Positions 1-7,624 of a DNA stretch of 25,038 nt are shown here, piece by piece (positions within the stretch are counted from its first letter, which is position 1; each line of letters begins with the position of its first letter). The notes under the pieces are model-generated. The model worked only from the letters and a program-made list of their open reading frames with translations, did not search any database and was not told the origin of the DNA. The position numbers and the translations under genes are program-made. The DNA is from a virus, in IMG/VR virus record IMGVR_UViG_3300030333_000871, positions 1 through 25,038 of that record. One strand, given 5' to 3'.

Positions 1-43
1 CAAGTTATGCCACACGAACATCAGATACCACAACCAAAGTGGA

Positions 44-967
44 CTAATCCTTCTTCTCAGGAATCTTCATCTTCTTCTTCCCAAACTTCAGAGGAAGCAT
101 CCCCTTCTTCTCTCGATATTGATTCGTCCGAATCTCAGATTGAGTCGGGCGATAAGGAGTCTTCCCCATCATCGTCTGAATCTTCCCAAGAACTTTCTTC
201 ACAACAGGCTTTATTACCTTCAGGAGCAGGTCTGCTAGGGGTTTGGCAAGTAGGGCGGATGTAGTCGCAACAGCTGCAATTCCTGCAGTAGTTGTTACAA
301 CTCCGACACTAGGTAAGTACTGATCTACAAATGGAACTGGTTCCCAGATCGTTTCACAGATTTTTCCATCAGGTGTTAATTTATATTCTTTTACTCTTTC
401 TTCTCCACTAGTAGATAAATCTCCTATTCGTCTTGCATTCTTTGGAGGACATTCTACATCTTCTGCTGTTGTAGGAGGTGTTACAGGAGGTTCTGGAGTA
501 TCTATATCAGGTGCTGGAGGTTCATCACCAGTATCTAAACCATCAGCTTCTTCTTGTGGTGTATATATTGTTTGCCAAGATAATTCTCTGGCATCATAAT
601 TTGGTGCGTAATAATATGGAGCACCAGCATCACATAATACTGTATTGCCCTTTGGATCATCATCCACGAGCATTTTATTTTTATTTTTTGGGTTCTTTGC
701 GTTCTCCTTATGAACCTTTACACAACCAGGCATATTAACAATAGGAATTCCTATTCTTTCAGTAATAGGAACTGTTATTGGTAGAGCCTGTGGTACATCA
801 TTTAACCATATGCGACTATCAGCAATACGTCTAGTGCTTATAGGTTGTATACTATTATTTCCTATTCGTTGAGTTCCAATAAACTTAATTCCAGTACCAT
901 TAACCTGAACATACGGGATGGTGGAATTATCTACAGTTATATTTGGAACATTAACGATTGGATCCAT
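44..967 (-). CDS. Pro-rich protein with hydrophobic C-terminal third; possibly structural
   Basis: This 307-residue protein is not one I can assign to a T4 gene. The first ~80 residues are rich in beta-branched residues, Asn and Gly (VNVPNITVDN-like stretches), as in a beta-structured virion protein. The middle (about 145-175) is an acidic Pro/Thr/Asp linker. A hydrophobic segment lies near 220-250 (VGVVTTTAGIAAVATTSALL), followed by a very basic tail ending in KKKMKIPEKKD. Its start overlaps the end of the upstream small membrane gene by 17 nt, so it belongs to a four-gene cassette. The pattern resembles the large hypothetical structural proteins of cyanomyoviruses, but that role is inferred. 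An acidic linker followed by a basic tail suggests binding to membrane, DNA or a protein surface. Confidence 0.8.
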   Translation of the reverse strand: MDPIVNVPNITVDNSTIPYVQVNGTGIKFIGTQRIGNNSIQPISTRRIADSRIWLNDVPQALPITVPITERIGIPIVNMPGCVKVHKENAKNPKNKNKMLVDDDPKGNTVLCDAGAPYYYAPNYDARELSWQTIYTPQEEADGLDTGDEPPAPDIDTPEPPVTPPTTAEDVECPPKNARRIGDLSTSGEERVKEYKLTPDGKICETIWEPVPFVDQYLPSVGVVTTTAGIAAVATTSALLAKPLADLLLKVIKPVVKKVLGKIQTMMGKTPYRPTQSEIRTNQYREKKGMLPLKFGKKKMKIPEKKD

Positions 968-1223
968 CTTGAGGTATCACTTGCTTATAATTCTTATTAG
1001 GAACTTTTAATCCTTTCACAGGACCACTTGACTTTGGCCAGTTCTCAACTAACTGCAAATAAATTTCTTCTCTAACAACTTGTCTTATCTTTTCTATTTG
1101 AGCATCCTCTCTTCTCTGAGGACCACCAGTCTGTTGGTCGATGACATGATTGCCACCAACTACAGCACCAGTGCCTACTACAACAACTGCAGTACCAGTA
1201 GAAGCGATCTTCTGTAAATCCAT
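951..1223 (-). CDS. Small protein with N-terminal hydrophobic segment
   Basis: This 90-residue protein has a hydrophobic Gly/Val segment at about residues 6-24 (ASTGTAVVVVGTGAVVGG), which could be a signal anchor or one membrane span. A charged, probably helical region follows (about 38-60, rich in Arg, Glu and Gln), then a basic tail. Its ATG lies directly next to the stop of the upstream gene (1224), and its end overlaps the downstream 307-residue gene by 17 nt, so translation is probably coupled. I do not recognise the family. The layout, with three consecutive genes each carrying a short hydrophobic N-terminal segment, suggests a membrane-associated or virion-associated set. Confidence 0.7.
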   Translation of the reverse strand: MDLQKIASTGTAVVVVGTGAVVGGNHVIDQQTGGPQRREDAQIEKIRQVVREEIYLQLVENWPKSSGPVKGLKVPNKNYKQVIPQDGSNR

Positions 1224-1493
1224 TTAGAATCCGCCAGGAACAGGAAGACCCATACTAGAAGAAGGTGCAGAAGCTTGAGGTGTTGAAGGTGCGAGATCAT
1301 TAGTTCCTAAAGGAAGGTCTCCACCACCCAATCCTGGAAGACCTCCAGAACCTCCAAGCACGCTTTCCATAACTTGAGATTTAACTCCATCAATGATGGA
1401 TGTGCGATTGAGGTATATGTATAACCCACCACCAACAACGGTAGCAGATACAACAGTAGACGCAATAGCAAGTACATTTACAATTTTTTGCAT
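1224..1493 (-). CDS. Small Gly/Pro-rich protein with N-terminal membrane anchor
   Basis: I take the start at the ATG at 1493 (MQKIVNV), giving 89 residues and a 4-nt gap after the upstream stop at 1498. A longer reading from 1541 would run 44 nt into the upstream gene and adds an unlikely N-terminus. Residues 4-27 form a hydrophobic segment (VLAIASTVVSATVVGGGLYIYL), typical of a single span or uncleaved signal. Residues about 45-89 are low complexity, rich in Gly, Pro, Ser and Leu (GGSGGLPGLGGGDLPLG). The same N-terminal layout is seen in the next gene. Function unknown. Confidence 0.65.
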   Translation of the reverse strand: MQKIVNVLAIASTVVSATVVGGGLYIYLNRTSIIDGVKSQVMESVLGGSGGLPGLGGGDLPLGTNDLAPSTPQASAPSSSMGLPVPGGF

Positions 1494-1497
1494 TATT

Positions 1498-1974
1498 CTA
1501 TAATTCGTAGGTTTTCTTATCATCGTCACTTGAGACACCAACTATTTTTAGAGGTGCTTGCTCAATGCGAATAGTTTGAGTAGGACCAGCTTTCGCTATG
1601 ATCGCTTCAATATCTTTTGCAGTAGCAGGAGGTGCTCCGTTACCACTACCATTACCATTCATCTTCATAGTTCCATCACCTTTCTTAGAAGCTGTCTGAA
1701 TTCCGAAGCTAGCTAAAACTCCAGTAAAAACTGAAGCTATGAAAGTTGGATCTATTTTCTGCTGTGGTATACCTGGTATAGAAACGTAGTTCAAAGTCAA
1801 GATAGCCCCCGACCAGCCGAGAACGGTAATGCGAACAGCTGTACTAATGATTGCTGCTTGTTCTTCAGCATCTGGTAGAATAGCATCTTTTACTTTACCG
1901 AAGACACCTTTCTTTTTAGGTTCTTCAACGACTTCTTCTTCTACTACCTCTTCTTTTATTTCTTCCTTAGCCAT
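1498..1974 (-). CDS. Membrane protein with acidic N-terminus
   Basis: This 158-residue protein has three visible parts. First is an acidic repeat at residues 4-18 made of Glu/Val runs (EEVVEEEVVEE), followed by a Lys stretch. Then come two likely membrane segments, near 41-62 (IISTAVRITVLGWSGAILTL) and 76-96 (FIASVFTGVLASFGIQTA). The C-terminal soluble part includes a Gly/Asn linker (MNGNGSGNGAPP). Two short helices with a small loop could suggest a holin-like topology, but the acidic N-terminus and long C-terminus fit poorly, so I do not call it a holin. It heads the cassette downstream of regA after a 27-nt gap that contains an AT-rich TATAAT-like sequence (1994-1999). Confidence 0.7.
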   Translation of the reverse strand: MAKEEIKEEVVEEEVVEEPKKKGVFGKVKDAILPDAEEQAAIISTAVRITVLGWSGAILTLNYVSIPGIPQQKIDPTFIASVFTGVLASFGIQTASKKGDGTMKMNGNGSGNGAPPATAKDIEAIIAKAGPTQTIRIEQAPLKIVGVSSDDDKKTYEL

Positions 1975-2001
1975 ATAACTTATGCAGATTCATATTATAT
2001 A

Positions 2002-2427
2002 TCATTCTGAAGGTTGTCTTTTTTTGCCAATGTTATATTTGGACTCTAAAAACCACTGATCTTTTTCTCTATATGCAATAACCTTTATTTGACTAAGTGG
2101 TGCTGCATCTTTAATTACTTCTTCTTTAACTATCTCAACTAATCCCCAGTCAGATAGTAGTTTAATAATTCTGTTACGTCTCTGAACATCATTCTCTGAT
2201 AGGTTTGCTTTCTTTCCATCCAGAGCAAATAGTTCTTTAAAATGTACTATGTAATACTGTCCCTTCTTATGAAGTATATGACAAGACTGATATAACTTCT
2301 TTTCTTTACGAGATGCTACACCAATACGAGTAAGTGTCTCACGAACTTTAAGGAAGTCATCAGGTTCTTTTAAACTGACCTCCACCATATCATCCTTAGT
2401 CCACTGAACTTCCTTTAGTTCATTCAT
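2002..2427 (-). CDS. regA: RegA translational repressor
   Basis: RegA binds the initiation regions of early phage mRNAs and blocks their translation; in T4 it controls its own mRNA and those of 44, 45, 62 and others. The match to T4 RegA is direct: EPDDFLKVRETLTRIG, LYQSCHILHKKG and YYIVHFKELF follow each other as in the T4 protein, and the C-terminal block ends in KYNIGK. The gene follows 62 with an ATGA overlap, the same order as in T4. It has 141 residues against 122 in T4. The T4 N-terminus aligns with Met14 (MVEVSLK), which has its own AAGGA upstream, so initiation at 2388 is an alternative. The ATGA coupling favours 2427. Confidence 0.93.
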   Translation of the reverse strand: MNELKEVQWTKDDMVEVSLKEPDDFLKVRETLTRIGVASRKEKKLYQSCHILHKKGQYYIVHFKELFALDGKKANLSENDVQRRNRIIKLLSDWGLVEIVKEEVIKDAAPLSQIKVIAYREKDQWFLESKYNIGKKRQPSE

Positions 2428-2822
2428 TTTTTACCCCCCTTATTCAGTTTTGTTCTAATGTAATCTAGTTGTTGTGGAGATAAAATCCTCAAAGCCTGCT
2501 TTGCTTTTTCATTACTATAACCATAGTATTGCTTAACAAGATCAAGATCATCTATCTTTTGTTTCTTACCCCAAGGAGAAAATCTCTTTCGGGGTCTCAC
2601 GATATTTATAAGAAAATCATATTGTAACTTCTTATCTAGACCTGAATAAAGGTTCATTTCATTAGCAAATGCTAGTGTATCCATATGATGTGACAAGCAT
2701 TTGTTAATGATATATGCTGGATAATTCTTTTCCCATGCAGGATCTTCATCCATTAAGTAATCTTTATTAAGATTAATGGAATTCAGATAATCTTTAAGAG
2801 GATAACGATCATCGTATGGCAT
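2424..2822 (-). CDS. gp62: Clamp loader small subunit gp62
   Basis: Gp62 joins four gp44 subunits to form the clamp loader that opens and places the gp45 ring on DNA. The protein has 132 residues, shorter than T4 gp62 (187), as is common in cyanophages. Recognisable features are the N-terminal YPLKDYLNSINLNKDYLMDE region, the YIINKCLSHHMDTLAFANEMN helix pair and the central RPRKRFSPWGKK block. The latter is a basic segment that fits contact with DNA or the clamp. It lies between dam (14-nt overlap) and regA (ATGA overlap). The position before regA, downstream of 44 and 45, agrees with the T4 order apart from inserted genes. Confidence 0.9.
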   Translation of the reverse strand: MPYDDRYPLKDYLNSINLNKDYLMDEDPAWEKNYPAYIINKCLSHHMDTLAFANEMNLYSGLDKKLQYDFLINIVRPRKRFSPWGKKQKIDDLDLVKQYYGYSNEKAKQALRILSPQQLDYIRTKLNKGGKK

Positions 2823-3633
2823 AATTTAATAAAAGCAACTCTTTACGTTCTTGCTGATTCTTCATATAATCACCTACTGATCTCATAGTATATGTGTGAT
2901 CGTATTCTTGTGCATCCCAATCCATAAACCTTTCTAAGATTTCATTTGCCGAATTGTAAGAAACCATCATAGGACCACACCACTTGTCACAGTTCTCAAA
3001 GAACTTTTCATGGTCGAAGTACTTGTGCATCCCTCCTTTCTTTCCATACAAGTTCGATCCGATTGCGTAAGGAGGATCAAGATATGTAAAAGTATCCATA
3101 CTATCAGTGTAAAGTTCTTGGTATTCTTTGTTGGTAATTTTCCAATCTTGAATGACATCACTATACTCCACTAATTTTTCGATACCTCTCATTGAGAAAT
3201 TAGAATCACTTGCCTGTGCTGAGAAAGAACTCGATTGAGTAAGACCACTAAAACTACATTTGTTCACAACATAGAAAGCTACTGCTCTATCTTGATCATT
3301 ACCTGCATCTATTCTTCCCTTCATTTCTATAAAAAGACATCTTGCAGAATCTTGATTAGGATGAGCAATTTTTAAATTGCTCAATTCTTTTTGAAGTTCT
3401 TTACCATTGTCTCTTAACTGTTTCCAGAAATTAACCAATGGTTCATACAAGTCATTAACCCATATATCCAAATCAGGGTACATCTGTGTAACATACAATG
3501 CTACAGATCCACCACCAATAAAAGGTTCCCTGTATGATTTAAACTTAGAGAAGTTAGGAAAGAATTGTGCCATTTTTTTAACGGCACGTGACTTACCACC
3601 AGGATATCTAAGAGGGGTCTTTAAAGAACTCAT
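2809..3633 (-). CDS. dam: DNA adenine methyltransferase, Dam (D12 class)
   Basis: This 274-residue protein transfers a methyl group from S-adenosylmethionine to N6 of adenine in DNA. Diagnostic motifs are the N-terminal LRYPGGKSR (8-16), the SAM-binding EPFIGGGS (36-43) and the catalytic LDPPY (185-189). VNKCSFSG (123-130) also fits the D12 family. GATC is the usual target of this family but cannot be read from the sequence. The start at 3633 overlaps the upstream gene by 4 nt (ATGA), and the end overlaps 62 by 14 nt, so the enzyme is made with the replication proteins. Likely roles are protection from host or rival nucleases, or strand marking. Confidence 0.9.
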   Translation of the reverse strand: MSSLKTPLRYPGGKSRAVKKMAQFFPNFSKFKSYREPFIGGGSVALYVTQMYPDLDIWVNDLYEPLVNFWKQLRDNGKELQKELSNLKIAHPNQDSARCLFIEMKGRIDAGNDQDRAVAFYVVNKCSFSGLTQSSSFSAQASDSNFSMRGIEKLVEYSDVIQDWKITNKEYQELYTDSMDTFTYLDPPYAIGSNLYGKKGGMHKYFDHEKFFENCDKWCGPMMVSYNSANEILERFMDWDAQEYDHTYTMRSVGDYMKNQQERKELLLLNYAIR

Positions 3634-3824
3634 CTGTCTTTTAACTCTCTATACTTGATACGAATTTGATCTTTTAACCATGCAGATCTACTCGTTGCAC
3701 AATCATCTTTTACTAACTGGTCAAGACATTCTATAAGCGGTCCTTCATTTTGACCAAAAGAAAGATTGATGATATTGCCACCTTTACGATCTTTTAATTC
3801 GGCGACACTTTTTCTAGCTGGCAT
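3630..3824 (-). CDS. Small charged protein, ribbon-helix-helix-like C-terminus
   Basis: This 64-residue protein is conserved-looking and charged. The C-terminal half (about 26-62: an LIECLDQLV helix, then ATSRSAWLKDQIR, then KYRELKDR) has the spacing of a ribbon-helix-helix DNA-binding or antitoxin-like fold, in which SRSAWLKDQI would be the second helix. The N-terminal MPARKSVAELKDRKGGNIINLSFG could supply the strand. I see no toxin partner nearby. It overlaps pyrE by 11 nt and dam by 4 nt. The RHH assignment is a guess from pattern only. Confidence 0.65.
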   Translation of the reverse strand: MPARKSVAELKDRKGGNIINLSFGQNEGPLIECLDQLVKDDCATSRSAWLKDQIRIKYRELKDR

Positions 3825-4380
3825 TAGTAATTTCCTCCAAGTTGTAAATGCTGTAAAGTTCTAGTCCTTCTGATTCCATTGCTTCATCTATCTCTACATC
3901 TTCCTGACGATTGACAATAGAAACAACACGTTCTACACAATAACCTGCATCACGCAATTTATGTGCTGCCTTAATAGCAGATGCACCTGTTGTAACTACA
4001 TCCTCTAACACTGTAACACGAGAACCTTTTTCTGGCAAGGGGCCTTCTATCCATGCTCCCGTACCATGACCTTTAGGTTCTTTACGAACAATTAATCCAT
4101 TGATAGTTTGCTCATCCAATGCTGCTGCCATAGCAACACCACTGACAAGGGGATCAGCACCAAGAGTAAGTCCTCCTACTGCTACACTTGCTTCTTCAAT
4201 GAAGTCAAGCATCATAAAACTAACATAACATAATCCTCTACAATGTAAAGTAAGTGGTTTACAATTAACATAGTGAGGACTAATCTTACCTGAAGAAAGT
4301 TTGTATTCACCTTTACGGTAACAATCTTCCTTTAACATCCGTAATACTTCTTCACGCATGTCAGCAATATCATAAATCAT
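3814..4380 (-). CDS. pyrE: Orotate phosphoribosyltransferase
   Basis: PyrE joins orotate to PRPP, giving OMP in pyrimidine synthesis. The start at 4380 (MIYDIADMREE) gives 188 residues and only an 11-nt overlap with the upstream gene; a longer reading to 4491 would lie inside that gene. Visible features are FKLSSGK-type substrate residues (KLSSGKISPHYVNCK, about 27-41), the RKEPKGHGTG flexible catalytic loop (99-108) and the PRPP loop VLEDVVTTGAS (124-134). All are typical of OPRTases near the usual length. No other pyrimidine gene is in the window, so the phage seems to boost one step of the host pathway for nucleotide supply. The gene sits inside the replication operon. Confidence 0.9.
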   Translation of the reverse strand: MIYDIADMREEVLRMLKEDCYRKGEYKLSSGKISPHYVNCKPLTLHCRGLCYVSFMMLDFIEEASVAVGGLTLGADPLVSGVAMAAALDEQTINGLIVRKEPKGHGTGAWIEGPLPEKGSRVTVLEDVVTTGASAIKAAHKLRDAGYCVERVVSIVNRQEDVEIDEAMESEGLELYSIYNLEEITNAS

Positions 4381-4558
4381 TGTCTTCACCTGCTTCAAAT
4401 TCTTCAATCTGATCAACATAAACCTCGTTGCCAGCAATATTATATTTGTGGCCACGTTCATCTTCACCAAGATATTCAAGGGCATTCTCACCAGAGAATG
4501 TATGTTCTCTTAAGACTGCCTGAAGTCTATGGTGTAATAGTTCTACTTTAGTAATCAT
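4370..4558 (-). CDS. Small acidic protein of unknown function
   Basis: The product has 62 residues and a strongly acidic C-terminus (EEFEAGEDNDL). The middle (LEYLGEDERGHKYNIAGNEVYVDQIEEF) looks like a small beta-rich domain. The start ATG overlaps the stop of the preceding gene by 4 nt, and the end overlaps pyrE by 11 nt, which supports it being translated. I do not recognise it. Possible roles include a small acidic regulator or DNA mimic, but nothing specific supports that. Confidence 0.65.
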   Translation of the reverse strand: MITKVELLHHRLQAVLREHTFSGENALEYLGEDERGHKYNIAGNEVYVDQIEEFEAGEDNDL

Positions 4559-4797
4559 ATCATCTCCTTGTATGGCATTTCTTCCCAGATAATATAATCA
4601 TCTGGTTTAGGTGCTAACAGATAACAATCCTTATCACTTGTTAGGTATGCTTTAACAAGTGCTTGTACCTCTGCAGTAAGTGCATCATTACTATCTGATA
4701 GTCTATGATTACTATGACCGAGATATACAAGTCCTCCTGTCAATATTGCAGTAGCAAAGTAACCTATGGTTACAGCATAATTTAGTTTAGATTTCAT
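4555..4797 (-). CDS. Small single-span membrane protein
   Basis: This 80-residue protein has one clear hydrophobic segment at about residues 8-25 (VTIGYFATAILTGGLVYLG) preceded by Lys residues, which suggests an N-in single-span protein. The rest is a polar domain with a short predicted helix (SDSNDALTAEVQALVKAYL) and an acidic, aromatic tail (YIIWEEMPYKEMI). It is linked by ATGA overlaps to both neighbours. I do not recognise the family. The next gene upstream is also a one-span protein, so the two may act together at the membrane. Confidence 0.65.
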   Translation of the reverse strand: MKSKLNYAVTIGYFATAILTGGLVYLGHSNHRLSDSNDALTAEVQALVKAYLTSDKDCYLLAPKPDDYIIWEEMPYKEMI

Positions 4798-5012
4798 CTT
4801 ATTATCATAGGATCATCCCACATAGATTGGGGTGGTCTTACATCTAATATTATAGGTGAATCTAACACTTTTTCAAGTGCTTCTGACATCCTATTAAATC
4901 CATTACCAACATGCATTTGACCAGCAAATACAGATACAGTAGCAGCACCCCAGAAGATATAATACCATCTGGATTTAACTTGTGCTCTTAATTTTCGTTT
5001 GTCTTTAGTCAT
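4794..5012 (-). CDS. Small single-span membrane protein
   Basis: The product has 72 residues with a basic N-terminus (TKDKRKLRAQVKSR) followed by one hydrophobic segment at about 17-32 (YYIFWGAATVSVFAGQ). The positive-inside rule places the N-terminus in the cytoplasm. The C-terminal 40 residues are soluble and end in a Pro-rich DVRPPQSMWDDP stretch. It overlaps gene 44 and the next small membrane gene by 4 nt on each side. Unknown function. Its place directly after the clamp loader ATPase suggests only shared early expression. Confidence 0.65.
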   Translation of the reverse strand: MTKDKRKLRAQVKSRWYYIFWGAATVSVFAGQMHVGNGFNRMSEALEKVLDSPIILDVRPPQSMWDDPMIIR

Positions 5013-5950
5013 TTAAAATTACACTCCAACATTATCTGGGTGAGACAAGCCAATAGGTTTATCTCTTGATCTACAACGAACGCAGACTTATATTGATACT
5101 CTGCGATAATCAATACCGCAGCAGCAACACTAGGTCCATCCATCATAGGACTAAGATTATCATATAACTTTCGCATAATAATCGTAGCATCACTATCTAG
5201 GTTTTGTGTAACCCACTTCTTAACCTCAGCAAACTTCTTATCTTTAAGACATAATACTAAACTATCAATGTTAGCATCACCTAGCGTTGCGAGGATTCCA
5301 GTATCGATAGAACCTGTTGAACTATATCTTTGGAGTTCATTGAGTGTTCTTCTGAAGTCTGGGAAGTATTTTTGGATGATTTCGACAACCACTTTGTCAT
5401 TGAACCGTACTTCCTCTCTGGTAAGGATGTCTCTACACCTTTCAAAGAACTGTGCTGCAAGAGCTTGTTTAGATTTTCCACGAACATTAAAATCAATTAC
5501 TGTTGTTCTACTATGTAATGGTTCTATGATTTTATTCTTAAAGTTACACGTGAATATGAAACGGCAGTTTTTCTGGAACTCCTCAATCGAGGCCCGTAAG
5601 AGGAGTTGTACGTCGGGTGTCGTATTGTCTGCTTCATCAATAATAAGAACCTTATGACGAGATTCAGATGTAAGAGAAACAGTAGCAGCAAAGGTCTTTG
5701 CCTGATTGCGTACAGTGTCCAAGAATCGACCCTCATCAGACCCATTAATGACATAAAAATCTGCTCCTAATTCATTACACAATGCTTTCGCTATTGTAGT
5801 CTTGCCAACACCAGCAGTTCCAGACAAAAGGAGATTCGGTATCTCACCTTGATCTATAAAACTCTGGAAGGTGGTCTTCACTTCAGTAGGAAGTATACAT
5901 TCCTCAACTTTCTGAGGTCGATACTTCTCTACCCATAAAAAATCATTCAT
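5009..5950 (-). CDS. gp44: Clamp loader large subunit gp44 (AAA+ ATPase)
   Basis: Gp44 is the ATP-driven motor of the clamp loader. The 313-residue protein starts MNDFLWVEKYRPQKVEECIL, as in RFC/gp44 proteins. Visible motifs are Walker A GTAGVGKTT (44-52), Walker B VLIIDEAD (101-108), sensor 1 FTCN (133-136) and HSRT (146-149), carrying the Arg finger that replaces the SRC motif. The C-terminal third is the helical collar. The length is close to T4 gp44 (319). It overlaps purC and the next small gene by 4 nt each. With 45 and 62 in the same operon, the full clamp system is present. Confidence 0.95.
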   Translation of the reverse strand: MNDFLWVEKYRPQKVEECILPTEVKTTFQSFIDQGEIPNLLLSGTAGVGKTTIAKALCNELGADFYVINGSDEGRFLDTVRNQAKTFAATVSLTSESRHKVLIIDEADNTTPDVQLLLRASIEEFQKNCRFIFTCNFKNKIIEPLHSRTTVIDFNVRGKSKQALAAQFFERCRDILTREEVRFNDKVVVEIIQKYFPDFRRTLNELQRYSSTGSIDTGILATLGDANIDSLVLCLKDKKFAEVKKWVTQNLDSDATIIMRKLYDNLSPMMDGPSVAAAVLIIAEYQYKSAFVVDQEINLLACLTQIMLECNFK

Positions 5951-6642
5951 GCAAATTGCCTCAATTGTACGAGGATGTGCTTATATGCTTCCACTATATC
6001 ACCTTCGTCTTTTCTGAACAAGTCCTTATCAAATCTTTCTTTGGTATCCTTTTTCCAGAGTCGCATGTTGTCAGGTGATAATTCATCAGCCAGGAATAAA
6101 TCGCCGTGAGCATCGTAACCAAACTCCAATTTAAAATCTACAAGGTCAATACCCATAAGGGTGAATAAAGATTGCAACTGGTAATTAATATCCAGTGCTT
6201 GTTCTTTCATAGGTAAAGGATCAATACCCATTAGTCTTACTCTATCATAGGTAAGTAGTGGATCATCCTTAGCATCATCCTTTAAAAAATATTCAACTAT
6301 AGGTGGTTGAATAAATGTTCCTTCAGTGATGTTAGTATTCTTTACTATACTACCAGCAGCAATATTTCTAACAATAACCTCAACAGGTATGATTGTTAGT
6401 TTCTTACAGAGCATAGTATCAAGAGAAGGGCAATTAATATAATGTGATCTAATTCCCCTCTTCTCCAACATCTCAAAAAGTAATGATGATATTAAACAGC
6501 ATGTAGCACCCTTATCTTTAGGGTATTCTACATGCTTACCATTCCATGCAGTAACTCTATCATGGAATTTAATGAGGACTTTTTGTGCGTCCCCTTCTAC
6601 ATCATAAACACTTTTAACTTTTCCTTCTAGGATTGGATTCAT
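5947..6642 (-). CDS. purC: SAICAR synthetase (phosphoribosylaminoimidazole-succinocarboxamide synthase)
   Basis: PurC condenses CAIR with aspartate using ATP to make SAICAR in purine synthesis. The 231-residue length matches bacterial PurC (~237). The N-terminal GKVKSVYDV loop, signature 1 PVEVIVRNIAAGS (86-98), signature 2 LVDFKLEFG (167-175) and DELSPD (186-191) are all intact, so the enzyme is probably active. It is placed between 45 and 44, with 4-nt overlaps on both sides, so the phage makes it together with its clamp and clamp loader. Several cyanophages carry purine genes; this is the only one seen here. Confidence 0.95.
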   Translation of the reverse strand: MNPILEGKVKSVYDVEGDAQKVLIKFHDRVTAWNGKHVEYPKDKGATCCLISSLLFEMLEKRGIRSHYINCPSLDTMLCKKLTIIPVEVIVRNIAAGSIVKNTNITEGTFIQPPIVEYFLKDDAKDDPLLTYDRVRLMGIDPLPMKEQALDINYQLQSLFTLMGIDLVDFKLEFGYDAHGDLFLADELSPDNMRLWKKDTKERFDKDLFRKDEGDIVEAYKHILVQLRQFA

Positions 6643-7298
6643 GTGTTTGGTTCTAATGCAATAAAGTACTTAATACCGTCTCCTTGAAATAGAGCAACAT
6701 TAGTTTTACTAACAGAGACTTGATAAGAACCTGGTAATAGTTTTAAGTTCTCAACTTTAAAACAATAACAGAATTCATCTGTAGTGCTACCAACAGATAC
6801 AGAGAAACTATTAGAACTATCATTCTTCTTATCAGTTACACGAAGTTGAATGTCAGTTCCATCTCCATACAAACAAAGATCTGGAAGTTGATAAACACTT
6901 GCAGCACGTTGTAATTGTGCTAATACATTAGAATCTAATTTAAAATCAACATCAATACTAGGAAGGGTAATTTCCTTTTCTGGAGGTTGAGTAATTACAT
7001 CTGGATCTGCATAAAAGAATCTAGTCTTAGAACGACCAGAAGTATCACTAACTGTTAGATAGTTATCCTTTGAAGTATCAATCTTTGGTTGATCAAATAA
7101 TGATAATCCTCCAAGGAACACTCCCAAATCGTAGATAGAAATCTGAGAATCAAACTGTTCCTCAACATCTGCAATAGCAAGTATGTTCTTATTGATACTT
7201 AATGTTGCAATTTGATTGCCAGGTTTAATGACAATAGATTTGTTAATAGAACAAAAGTTCTTAAGGACTTCAATTGTTGGTTTGGTAATTACAGTCAT
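6639..7298 (-). CDS. gp45: Sliding clamp gp45
   Basis: The 219-residue protein matches the size and style of T4 gp45 (228), a trimeric ring that tethers the DNA polymerase. In T4 it also activates late transcription with gp55 and gp33. Recognisable parts are the opening region (TKPTIEVLKNFCSINKSIVI), ISIYDLGVFLGGLSLFD around 55, and the C-terminal IKYFIALEPN. It is flanked by ATGA overlaps with the DUF3310-like gene and purC. Since gp55 is also in the window, the T4-style link between replication and late transcription is probably kept. Confidence 0.93.
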   Translation of the reverse strand: MTVITKPTIEVLKNFCSINKSIVIKPGNQIATLSINKNILAIADVEEQFDSQISIYDLGVFLGGLSLFDQPKIDTSKDNYLTVSDTSGRSKTRFFYADPDVITQPPEKEITLPSIDVDFKLDSNVLAQLQRAASVYQLPDLCLYGDGTDIQLRVTDKKNDSSNSFSVSVGSTTDEFCYCFKVENLKLLPGSYQVSVSKTNVALFQGDGIKYFIALEPNT

Positions 7299-7612
7299 TT
7301 GTCATAATCAACGGCGAATGCAGTAGAATTTCCTGCGTTTATACGGTCTGCCTTCTCACGTTTATCGTTGAAGTGCAGTAATAGTATACCATAATGAATA
7401 ATCTTTATGATATCCTTTCTTGCTGTACCCTTTCGGTCATAACGTGAAGCATACTTAAGGACATTACTCCTACAAAATGCTTCAGCATCACCCACAGAGT
7501 CAATGAGGTCAAGAGTCTGTACGTTTCCTACAGAATAATGACCTCGGTATGTGTTTGCAATGTAATCAGAGATCTCCTTTAGATACTCCTCCTCATTGTA
7601 TTTCCTATTCAT
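7295..7612 (-). CDS. DUF3310-like small protein (SaV-like family)
   Basis: This 105-residue protein shows the pattern of the DUF3310 phage family: an N-terminal YxVGNVQTLDLIDSVG segment (Val-Ile-Asp type), then EAFCRSNVLKYASRYDRKGTARKDIIKIIHYGILLL. The conserved features are an Asn-x-x-Lys-Tyr-x-x-Arg motif and a basic residue cluster before a final helix. The family is common in phage genomes and has been described as a possible nucleotide kinase or MazG-like helper, but its function is not established. It lies between the CobS-like ATPase (12-nt gap) and 45 (4-nt overlap). Confidence 0.75.
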   Translation of the reverse strand: MNRKYNEEEYLKEISDYIANTYRGHYSVGNVQTLDLIDSVGDAEAFCRSNVLKYASRYDRKGTARKDIIKIIHYGILLLHFNDKREKADRINAGNSTAFAVDYDK

Positions 7613-7624
7613 AATGAAGGGGTG

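Noticed and set aside
1-43. Possible start of a further minus-strand gene (ATG at 21)
   Set aside because: Only seven codons remain in the window and there is no clear ribosome binding site.
1498-1974. Holin-like reading of the 158-residue membrane protein
   Set aside because: Two hydrophobic segments, but the acidic N-terminus and long soluble C-terminus are unlike typical holins, and no endolysin is nearby.
1994-1999. TATAAT before the 158-residue membrane gene
   Set aside because: No matching -35 at 16-18 nt and no TGn before the box; not listed as a promoter.
2603-2610. TATAAATA on the minus strand inside gene 62
   Set aside because: Perfect late box but within a coding region, about 175 nt ahead of regA and over 600 nt ahead of the next possible late gene; likely chance in AT-rich DNA.
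3814-4491. Longer pyrE reading from 4491
   Set aside because: The extra 37 residues lie inside the upstream small gene and do not resemble OPRTase; the ATG at 4380 fits the family N-terminus.
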